From: Helicobacter fennelliae
GTDB lineage: Bacteria; Campylobacterota; Campylobacteria; Campylobacterales; Helicobacteraceae
Reading direction: 5' to 3'
NCBI RefSeq assembly: GCF_900451005.1
Contig: NZ_UGIB01000001.1
Span: 248,001-312,000, forward strand
Length of the DNA: 64,000 nt
Under the pieces are notes generated by a model. It was not told where the DNA came from. It saw only the letters and a program-made list of their open reading frames with translations, and did no database searches. The translations under genes were made by a program, and so were the position numbers. Below, piece by piece: positions 55,780-63,334 of the stretch; the first letter of the stretch is position 1; each line of letters opens with the position of its first letter.

Positions 55780-57117
55780 TCACTTGCTTTTGCCCACGCC
55801 AATCTGATAATACTCAAATCCTCTTTCCTCAAGATTTAGATTCTGGTAAATATTGCGTCCATCAAAGATTATCGGTGCGGCAAGTTGTTTGCTTATCTCG
55901 CTAAAATCCGGGCTTCTAAACTCTCTCCATTCTGTGATGATAATCAGGCTTTGAGCGCCCTTGAGTGCGTCATATTTAGATTCCTCAAAGCATATAGATT
56001 CTAGCTCATCTTTGAGGTAGAATCTCGCTTGCTCGTAAGCTTTGGGATCATAGGCTTTGATTTTTGCGCCTCTTTTTATCAGCTCTTTTATCAGCACAAT
56101 AGAGCTTGCCTCGCGCATATCATCAGTCTCTGGCTTAAAGCTAAGCCCCCAAACTCCAAAAACCTTGCCACTAAGATTCTCGCCAAATCGCTTGATGATT
56201 TTTTCTACAAGCAAAAGTTTTTGCGCTTCATTGACTGCTTGCACGGATTGAAGGATTTTTGCCTCATAGCCAAAATCCCGCGCTGTTTTTTCTAATGCCC
56301 GCACATCTTTTGGAAAGCAGCTCCCGCCATATCCACAACCCGGATAAATGAAGCTATACCCAATCCTAGAATCTGATCCAATCCCTTGTCGCACATCATT
56401 GATATTTGCCCCCACGCGCTCACAAATTTGGCTCATTTCGTTGATAAAGCTTATTTTTGTAGCGAGCATTGCGTTTGCGGCGTATTTTGTCATCTCTGCG
56501 GATTCTACGCCCATAGCGATGAGGCGATCGCTTTTGATGAGAAATGGTGCGTATAATGCCTTCATCACTTCAAGTGCTTTGGCAGAATCTGTGCCTATCA
56601 CCACCCTATCAGGGCTCATAAAATCCTTAATCGCCACTCCTTCTTTTAAAAACTCTGGATTACTCACGACATCAAATGCAAGCCCTATGTTACGCGATTT
56701 GAGTTTTGATTCTATAATGCTTCGCACTTGCTTTGCTGTCCCTACTGGAACGGTTGATTTATCCACAACAACCACATAATCTCGCGCTATACATTCGCCA
56801 ATATCCTCCGCCACAGTGCGCACAAATCGCAAATCCGCACTTCCATCATCACCCATAGGCGTGCCAACAGCGATAAATATCACTTCCGCATCGCTTAAGG
56901 CTTGCTTTTTGTCAGTCGTGAAAGCAAGTGTATGAAGCTTTTGATTCTCAAGCACCATAGATTCTAGCCCGGGCTCATAGATAGGAATCTTGCCTTGTTG
57001 TAGATTTTTGGTTTTTTGCCCATCGACATCAAGGCATATTACATTATTTCCCATTTGCGCGAAGCACGCTCCTGCCACAAGCCCCACATATCCACTCCCA
57101 ATAATCGCTACTTTCAA
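55780..57117 (-). CDS. ugd: UDP-glucose 6-dehydrogenase
   Basis: Oxidises UDP-glucose to UDP-glucuronate with two NAD. The 445-residue product has the NAD fold IIGSGYVGLVAGACFAQMG, VAVGTPMGDDGSADL, VDKSTVPVGTA, and the catalytic Cys267 in GCGYGGSCFPKD. AAAGGA precedes ATG 57117. It is the first gene of the minus-strand glycan block. With the uxs-like gene at 43685-44626 it completes a route to UDP-xylose. Confidence 0.95.
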   Translation of the reverse strand: MKVAIIGSGYVGLVAGACFAQMGNNVICLDVDGQKTKNLQQGKIPIYEPGLESMVLENQKLHTLAFTTDKKQALSDAEVIFIAVGTPMGDDGSADLRFVRTVAEDIGECIARDYVVVVDKSTVPVGTAKQVRSIIESKLKSRNIGLAFDVVSNPEFLKEGVAIKDFMSPDRVVIGTDSAKALEVMKALYAPFLIKSDRLIAMGVESAEMTKYAANAMLATKISFINEMSQICERVGANINDVRQGIGSDSRIGYSFIYPGCGYGGSCFPKDVRALEKTARDFGYEAKILQSVQAVNEAQKLLLVEKIIKRFGENLSGKVFGVWGLSFKPETDDMREASSIVLIKELIKRGAKIKAYDPKAYEQARFYLKDELESICFEESKYDALKGAQSLIIITEWREFRSPDFSEISKQLAAPIIFDGRNIYQNLNLEERGFEYYQIGVGKSK

Positions 57118-57239
57118 TGTCTATCCTTTTTATCAAAATACACACATAAACGCGCCAAATAAACACGTCACGCAAAATAAACGCTTATTGTAGCATAAAA
57201 GCACTGAAAGTTATTGAGTTGATTTTATAAAACCTTTGC

Positions 57240-57245
57240 TATAAT
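57240..57245 (+). promoter_or_regulatory. -10 element for the second GT10 gene
   Basis: TATAAT in TTTGCTATAATGGCAG, 34 bases before ATG 57280. The perfect -10 argues against using the in-frame ATG at 57244, which would lie inside it. Confidence 0.6.
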
Positions 57246-57279
57246 GGCAGATTCCAAAATAAAACTAAGATATAGGCAG

Positions 57280-58449
57280 ATGAAAGACACAATCAAAATC
57301 CATATTGTTGATGGTTGCCCAGAATACATTATGCACAAATTACAAACTCTCTACAAAGTAGAAATCAATACAGAAAATCCAGATTTTATTTTTTATAGCG
57401 TATTTGGCACAGAACATCTGAAGTATGATTGCGTGAGGATATTTTATACAGGCGAAAATCTAAGAGCGGATTTTAATTTTTGTGATTATGCCATCACTTT
57501 TGATTATCTTATATTTGAAGATAGGCATTTGCGCTATCCACTTTATTTGTTTTATGCAAGCTTTAGAGACATCGCCAAACGCGAAGAAATCAATAATAAT
57601 TTATCCAAAACACAAGAATCCATACAAATCTCTGACACCCACAAGCTAGACACCTCTGCTCCTCACACTATGAATGCCAAAGCGCGCAAATATAACCTCA
57701 ACCAAAAACTTGCCAAACGAAAATTTTGTTCATTTGTCGTAAGCAATGGCAAAGCACACAGCATTAGAGAGGAATTTTTCAAAAGCTTAAGCGCATACAA
57801 AAAAGTAGATTCTGGTGGAAAATACAAAAACAACATCGGTGGCACACCCATAGCCGATAAATTGGCATTTTTGAGCGAATATAAATTCAACATTGCTTTT
57901 GAAAATTCTTCTACAAATGGATATTTAACCGAAAAACTCTTTGACGCAAAAGCTGCTCATAGCATTCCTATTTATTGGGGCGATCCTACACTCAAAAATG
58001 CTATAAATTCGATCCCTCCCCCCGACAACAACATAATTTGGGAATCATATAAAAACCTTGAGCCACAACTCAACAAAAAAGCATTTATTAATATTTCAGA
58101 TTTTAATTCCATACAAGAAGCCATAGATTTTATTATATTTTTAGATTCTAACGATAGCGCATATATGGATATGTTAAACGAGCCACTTTTGCTTGATACA
58201 AATTATGCGACATACTTTGATAGCAAGCTAGAGGCATTTTTTGCGCATATTTTTTCGCAGCCAAAGCAAAGCGCATATAGACGAGGATTTGGACAATGGA
58301 GACTCAATATCGAACGCAGATATAAAAAAGCACAAAAAGTAAGAACAATAGCAAATAACCTAATTTATCCATTCAAATCAAGCATTAAAACAATAAGCAA
58401 TCTTTCAAAAACACTCAAAGCCAAATTTAGATTCTGCTTTAAATCCTAA
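57280..58449 (+). CDS. GT10 fucosyltransferase-like with a reversed short tract
   Basis: The 389-residue product is a paralogue of 42272-43156: CVRIFYTGENLRADFNFCDY, FCSFVVSNG, KKVDSGGKYKNNIGG, FNIAFENSSTNGYLTEKLF, IPIYWGDPTL. Two inserts are absent from the paralogue: a Ser/Thr/Asn-rich stretch (about residues 107-140), and NAINSIPPPDNNIIWES, where CCCTCCCCCCGACAACAAC (58014-58032) encodes IPPPDNN. The second is the tract cassette in reverse orientation. It is short, interrupted and in frame, so the gene is ON. A basic C-terminal tail (RRYKKAQKVR) may bind the membrane. Confidence 0.87.
   Translation: MKDTIKIHIVDGCPEYIMHKLQTLYKVEINTENPDFIFYSVFGTEHLKYDCVRIFYTGENLRADFNFCDYAITFDYLIFEDRHLRYPLYLFYASFRDIAKREEINNNLSKTQESIQISDTHKLDTSAPHTMNAKARKYNLNQKLAKRKFCSFVVSNGKAHSIREEFFKSLSAYKKVDSGGKYKNNIGGTPIADKLAFLSEYKFNIAFENSSTNGYLTEKLFDAKAAHSIPIYWGDPTLKNAINSIPPPDNNIIWESYKNLEPQLNKKAFINISDFNSIQEAIDFIIFLDSNDSAYMDMLNEPLLLDTNYATYFDSKLEAFFAHIFSQPKQSAYRRGFGQWRLNIERRYKKAQKVRTIANNLIYPFKSSIKTISNLSKTLKAKFRFCFKS
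58014..58032 (+). repeat. Short interrupted tract, cassette in reverse orientation
   Basis: CCCT-C6-GACAACAAC on the coding strand. The right flank equals that of the plus-strand C tracts at 48181, 50318, 53585 and partly 55040, but here the coding strand is the C strand. Six C after a T should be far more stable than C10-C13. Confidence 0.85.
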
Positions 58450-58501
58450 ATCTGCTACAATACCCCAATCAAATCCCAAAAATCATCACAAAAGAGGACA
58501 A

Positions 58502-59995
58502 ATGACAATAAGTATTTTATGCGGAGGCTCTGGCACAAGGCTTTTTCCACTCTCTCGCGAGCTTATGCCAAAGCAGTTTGCTAGCCTCCTACCACAAAGC
58601 ACAAATTCTCAAACCAAATCGCTTTTTCAAGAAACGCTCTTGCGAAATATTGATGCTTTGCGATCCCTAGATTCTCTAGATTCTGCCTCAATCCAAGTCA
58701 TCACCAACGAGTCGCTGTATTTTCTTGCCAAAGATCAAGCCAAAGAAATAAACATACATATCGATAGCTTTATCTGTGAATCCTATGGCAAAAATACCGC
58801 TCCAGCACTTGCTTTTAGCGCGCTGTATGCCTCCAAATACGCCACAAACAAAGAAAATGAGATTATCCTAGCACTACCTAGCGATCATCTGATAAATTCT
58901 CATCATTACAAAGAATGCCTAGAGCAAGCATTTGCCCTTGCTATGCAGGACAAAATCGTAACTTTTGGCATTGTCCCTACTTTCGCACACACAGGATATG
59001 GCTACATCAAAACGGACAAACTAGATTCTACGAGAGTCTTAGGATTTTATGAAAAGCCGACAATCCAAAAAGCGCGTGAATTCCTTGCTGAAGGAAATTA
59101 CTATTGGAATAGCGGAATGTTTTGCTTCAAAGCCAGCGCACTGCTTGATGAGCTTCAGACACACGCCAAATCCATATACCAAATGTGTAAAAAAGTCTTT
59201 CAAGTAAGCGCATTAGAAAAGAGCGAGAGTAGCGAGAATCTCAACAATCACAAACAAAATAAAAATTGCAAAAATCAATGTTTGCGACTTGATCGAGCAC
59301 TAAGCTATGAGCTTGAAGACAAAAGTATCGATTATGCATTAATGGAAAAAACCAAAAATATCGCTTGCATCGTAAGTGATCTAAAATGGAGCGATGTAGG
59401 AAGCTTTGAATACCTAAGCCAAGAATACCCCAAAGATATCGACAACAACGCTTCAAACACGCATTTTATCTCAAAAGATTCGCATAATAATTTTGTCCTC
59501 TCAAATCGCCCAGTAATCGGCATAGGTATAAATGATTTGATTGTCGTTGATGGTGGCGATTGCCTACTTGTAAGCAAAAAAGGAGAATCTAGCCGTATCA
59601 AAGAGATTCTGCCAAAGCTCAAAACTCTCAATCCAGAAATCCTCAAAACCCACGCCACAACGCATCGCCCTTGGGGAAGCTACACGGTGCTTTTGGAGGG
59701 AGAATCCTACAAAATCAAGCAAATCATAGTCAAGCCAAAATCACGCCTAAGCTTGCAAAAGCATTTTCATCGCAACGAGCATTGGATTATTGTCAATGGT
59801 TCTGCGCTTGTTACTATCAATGGCAAGGAGACTTTTCTCAAAGCCAATCAATCCACCTACATTCCTATGGGGCAGACGCACAGACTTGAGAATCCGGGTA
59901 TCATTCCGCTTGTCATGATCGAGGTGCAAGTGGGCGAATACCTCGGAGAAGATGACATCGTGCGCCTTGAAGATGATTATTTACGCGTGAAATAA
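58502..59995 (+). CDS. manC: Mannose-1-phosphate guanylyltransferase / mannose-6-phosphate isomerase
   Basis: Makes GDP-mannose, the precursor of GDP-fucose used by GT10 and GT11 enzymes. The 497-residue bifunctional type has the nucleotidyl signature ILCGGSGTRLFPLSRELMPKQF, FGIVPTFAHTGYGYI, FYEKP, NSGMFCF, and a C-terminal cupin isomerase domain (RPWGSYTVLLEG, KPKSRLSLQKHFHRNEHWI, YIPMGQTHRLENPG). AGAGGA precedes ATG 58502. It follows the GT10 gene by 52 bases and is probably in the same transcript. Confidence 0.94.
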   Translation: MTISILCGGSGTRLFPLSRELMPKQFASLLPQSTNSQTKSLFQETLLRNIDALRSLDSLDSASIQVITNESLYFLAKDQAKEINIHIDSFICESYGKNTAPALAFSALYASKYATNKENEIILALPSDHLINSHHYKECLEQAFALAMQDKIVTFGIVPTFAHTGYGYIKTDKLDSTRVLGFYEKPTIQKAREFLAEGNYYWNSGMFCFKASALLDELQTHAKSIYQMCKKVFQVSALEKSESSENLNNHKQNKNCKNQCLRLDRALSYELEDKSIDYALMEKTKNIACIVSDLKWSDVGSFEYLSQEYPKDIDNNASNTHFISKDSHNNFVLSNRPVIGIGINDLIVVDGGDCLLVSKKGESSRIKEILPKLKTLNPEILKTHATTHRPWGSYTVLLEGESYKIKQIIVKPKSRLSLQKHFHRNEHWIIVNGSALVTINGKETFLKANQSTYIPMGQTHRLENPGIIPLVMIEVQVGEYLGEDDIVRLEDDYLRVK

Positions 59996-60190
59996 TTCTC
60001 ACATTGTCATTAATCACCCAAAATGCTTATATAGTTAGTTATTTTGAAGCGCAAAAGCATTAGTAAAACAAAGTCGCTTTATTTTGAGATATTTTATATT
60101 TCACCTTGCAATGACAAATAACAACAAAATAACAACTTTGTAGATTCTAGCTTTTATGAATTCTTATAAATCCTTTGGCTGTGTTTGCCC

Positions 60191-61120
60191 TTAGACTGAT
60201 GATTGCTTTTGTATTTGCTTATAATCCCTCAAAAATACCGGTAGTGCGATCATCGTGCCAGATATGATGATAAGCAAAATCCCGCTTGTTGTGATGAGAT
60301 TTGGCAGTGCATCGCCCATCATCACGCCAAACACCACACCCCACAAAATCCTACTATAATCAATCGGCGAGACAATCCCAGCGGGCGCAAGCATATATGA
60401 GCGCGTTACAAAAATCTGCCCCAATGTCCCAAACACCCCAAGCATAAAAATCCCCACCCAATCCTTAGCCGAAGGAAAACTAAAACCAGAGAGATTAGGA
60501 ATCTCAATAAACATTCCAACCCCAGCAATCACGCTCATACTTAGCCCAAACACCATAATAATCACGCTCTCATCATAGTATTCTTTCAGCCCTCTTAAGC
60601 TGATAAATGCCAATGCCATCATCGCCCCACCAATAATGCCTGCGATGATATTATCCGCACCCAATGACTTTGAGCTAGGATCACAAATACACAGCACGCC
60701 CACAAATCCTATAATAGAAGCAAGGATTGTCGAGAATCTCACGCGCTCTTTGAGAAATATCACCGAAAACATAACCGCATACAATGGCATCGTCTGCGCA
60801 AACGCCGAAGCTGTGCCAAGCGGAATTGATGAGATATTATAAAAAAGTGCGATCATGCTAAGTCCGCCTGTTATCGCGCGAAAAAGAAGCTTTGGCAAGC
60901 CTCCTTTTTTCTTTGCTTTTTGGTTTGGGGGCTTATAGATCCAAAAGCATGCCAAAAACCCCACCATAACGATAGATCGAAAAAATATAATCTCCATAGG
61001 CGAAAGATCATGTAAAAATTTCACACACATATTCATCAAAGAAAAACACAGCGATGAAACAATCATCGCAAAAATGCCTAAAGTCGTGTGAGAATACATT
61101 TGAGATTTTTTAGGTTTCAT
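60191..61120 (-). CDS. EamA/DMT-family transporter
   Basis: The 309-residue membrane protein has about ten helices in two EamA repeats: GIFAMIVSSLCFSLMNMCVKFL with PMEIIFFRSIV in the first, and GAMMALAFISLRGLKEYY with TLGQIFVTRSYMLAPAGIVSPIDYSRILWGVVFG in the second. Such proteins export or import small metabolites; the substrate cannot be predicted. Convergent with manC, with a 195-base gap lacking genes. ATG 61099 is an alternative start. Confidence 0.87.
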   Translation of the reverse strand: MKPKKSQMYSHTTLGIFAMIVSSLCFSLMNMCVKFLHDLSPMEIIFFRSIVMVGFLACFWIYKPPNQKAKKKGGLPKLLFRAITGGLSMIALFYNISSIPLGTASAFAQTMPLYAVMFSVIFLKERVRFSTILASIIGFVGVLCICDPSSKSLGADNIIAGIIGGAMMALAFISLRGLKEYYDESVIIMVFGLSMSVIAGVGMFIEIPNLSGFSFPSAKDWVGIFMLGVFGTLGQIFVTRSYMLAPAGIVSPIDYSRILWGVVFGVMMGDALPNLITTSGILLIIISGTMIALPVFLRDYKQIQKQSSV

Positions 61121-61640
61121 TGCTTTTGACTCTTATTGCTCTTTACTTTTTGTATCGCTTTGGATTTTAATCCTGAATTTTAATATTTTTTTGTTAGATT
61201 GCCACGCAAATTTTTTAATTTTACTCATAATGTTAATATTTAGATTCTGCTTTACAGAGATTTTTACGCTCTATTATGGTGGATTCTTATGGATTGCCAC
61301 GCTTAGCTTCTGCCTCGCTCGCAATGACAAGCCTGCTCAATCAATTGCGAGGACAATAGGACGAAGCAATCTAGCAAAATGGATTGCCACGACTTCCTAG
61401 CGGAAGTCTCGCAATAACGACAAAAACAACATAGAGAATCTATGCAGATACAAAAAGAGCGTGTAAAAAATTCTAGATTTTAAGATGAGTTTGCAAGGGT
61501 TTGCAAGGGTTTGATAGATTGTGAAGTTTTGAACGAGGAAATAGAATTTGTAGTTCATTGACGAAGCGAAAAACGAATCTCGCAGCTCAAATCGCTTAAA
61601 AGCTAGGATTTAGAATCTATGGAAATGAGAATCTATAATC
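61121..61640. other. Repeat-rich spacer upstream of the EamA gene and downstream of der
   Basis: About 520 bases without a credible gene. It holds a family-A composite (61290-61420), a partial family-A end near 61196, a small direct repeat TTTGCAAGGG near 61492-61510, and AGAATCTA words at 61612-61638 just after the der stop. Confidence 0.6.
61290..61420 (-). repeat. Family-A repeat, rearranged copy
   Basis: TGGATTGCCACGC ... GCTCGCAATGACAAGCC, then GCGAGGACAATAGGACGAAG and a second TGGATTGCCACGACTTCC ... GTCTCGCAATAACGA. This is the reverse complement of the 14109 and 47596 type, with the central AAAATTTTGCG stem replaced. Confidence 0.75.
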
Positions 61641-63275
61641 TCAATCACCTTCTGACTTTGCCTTATCCTTTGGTGTCAAAACAATAGGCACGCCACTAAG
61701 GATAAATTCTTTGCGGAGTTGATTTACCAAAAACCGCTTGTAGCTGAAATGAAGCGATTTGGGGCGGTTTGAGACAAGTGCGATTTGGGGCGGTTTGATG
61801 TCGTATTGTGTCGCATAATAGATTTTGACGATTTTGCCATGATCGCTTGGCGGGGCGTGAAGCTTTTGGGCGTTTTGTATCACGAGATTAAGCCTAGCAG
61901 TTGGAATCCTATAAGTATAATACCCATATACTTTGATTATTTTTTGCTTAAGATCGCTTATGTGTCGCTTTGTCTTCGCGCTTAATGTCAAAAACGGCGC
62001 CCATTCTAAGAATCTAAATTTATGTATAAAACTCTTTTTTATCTCCTCAAACTCGCCACATCGTATATCCCATTTGTTTAGCACAACAATCACGCCAAGA
62101 TTGTGCTTTTGGATAATCGTGCAAATCTTTTCATCAAGCTCGTAAAATCCACTACTAGAATCCAGCACCAAAATCGCAATATCCGCACCTTCTAAGGCTT
62201 TGTTTGTCCGATCGAGTGCGTATTTTTCTATACCTTCAATCCTGCCTCGTCGTCTAATGCCAGCTGTATCGACAAAGTGCAACTCATAATCCCCAACTTG
62301 TATGCGCTCATCGACAGGATCGATCGTCGTCCCAGCCACAGAGCTTACCACTGATCGCTCTTTTTGCACGAGTGCGTTTAGAAGCGAGGATTTACCGACA
62401 TTAACTCGCCCTACAATGCCTACACGAATGGTGTTTGGCGCGTATTCTTGGCTATCTTGGCTATTGTCCTTGGTGTGCTTATCGTGCGTTGTATCTGCGC
62501 TTATGGCTGTAATTGTAGCTGTGGCAGATGATTCTAAAGATTGTTTAGATTCTAGTGATTGTGAAAATGCGCGAGAATCTATAGGTTTAGATTCTGCGGA
62601 TTTAGATTCTGCAAGGTGTGTGGATTCTGCGGATTTCCCAAAATCTCTACACTTCTTGGAATCCACAGAATCTAGATTCTGCCTCATATCAGGTGCAAGT
62701 GATAGTTTAGATTCTGCTTTTTGCTCGAGCATTTCTTCAAGGCTTTGGAGCAAATCCTCCCCCAAATCCGCACTTACACTTTCCTCCTCACAAAACAAAA
62801 CCCCAGCAATGGCATTAAGCAAAATGCTTATCCCGCGATTATGGATAATCGAGATGAAAAACACATCTTTGAGCCCAAATTCATAAAACATATACCCCTG
62901 CTCTTTTTGCGCATCGCTATCGATTTTATTGACGACCAAAAAGCAGGGCGTGTGCTTGGATAATGTATATAAAAGCCTCCGATCCTCTTGGCTTGGAATC
63001 TCCTTGCCATCGACCATATACAAGATGAGATCCGCACTCATCGCCACATGGATCGACTTTTCTTTGACTTGCGTGAAAATCTCATCGTGAGTTGTTTCTA
63101 TGCCGCCGGTATCGATGATTTTGACTTGATGATTTGAGATGAGAATCTGTGTAGCATTAATATCTCTTGTCGTGCCTCTGAAGCCAGAAGTGATTGCAAT
63201 CCTCTGCTTTGCTAAGCGATTAAAAAGCGAAGATTTGCCGACATTAGGTTTGCCGATGATGGCTATTTGTTTCAT
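61641..63275 (-). CDS. der: GTPase Der (EngA) with expanded inter-domain linker
   Basis: Ribosome-assembly GTPase with two tandem G domains. The 544-residue product is about 80-100 longer than usual. G1 starts IAIIGKPNVGKSSLFNRLA with DTGGIE and NKID. The second G domain starts VGIVGRVNVGKSSLLNALV with DTAGIRRRG and NKWD; a KH-like domain closes the chain. Between them (about residues 180-290) lies a low-complexity linker full of AESK, LES and DS units, encoded by repeated GCAGAATCT/TAGATTCTGC words (62520-62720). ATG 63275 gives the canonical N-terminus; a start at 63296 is unlikely. Confidence 0.93.
   Translation of the reverse strand: MKQIAIIGKPNVGKSSLFNRLAKQRIAITSGFRGTTRDINATQILISNHQVKIIDTGGIETTHDEIFTQVKEKSIHVAMSADLILYMVDGKEIPSQEDRRLLYTLSKHTPCFLVVNKIDSDAQKEQGYMFYEFGLKDVFFISIIHNRGISILLNAIAGVLFCEEESVSADLGEDLLQSLEEMLEQKAESKLSLAPDMRQNLDSVDSKKCRDFGKSAESTHLAESKSAESKPIDSRAFSQSLESKQSLESSATATITAISADTTHDKHTKDNSQDSQEYAPNTIRVGIVGRVNVGKSSLLNALVQKERSVVSSVAGTTIDPVDERIQVGDYELHFVDTAGIRRRGRIEGIEKYALDRTNKALEGADIAILVLDSSSGFYELDEKICTIIQKHNLGVIVVLNKWDIRCGEFEEIKKSFIHKFRFLEWAPFLTLSAKTKRHISDLKQKIIKVYGYYTYRIPTARLNLVIQNAQKLHAPPSDHGKIVKIYYATQYDIKPPQIALVSNRPKSLHFSYKRFLVNQLRKEFILSGVPIVLTPKDKAKSEGD
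62520..62720 (-). repeat. AGAATCT-word cluster encoding the Der linker
   Basis: Within 200 bases GATTCT or its complement occurs about fourteen times, several as TTTAGATTCTGC. On the coding strand this reads AESK-type units. No exact tandem period is present. Confidence 0.8.
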
Positions 63276-63334
63276 TGAAGTCCTTAAAGTTTGCAAGTCT
63301 TGGAATCTAGAATCCTCCTCAACTCCTCACAACC

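Noticed and set aside
61191-61400. A 69-codon open frame in the der-EamA spacer
   Set aside because: It is formed largely by the family-A repeat and has no ribosome-binding site.
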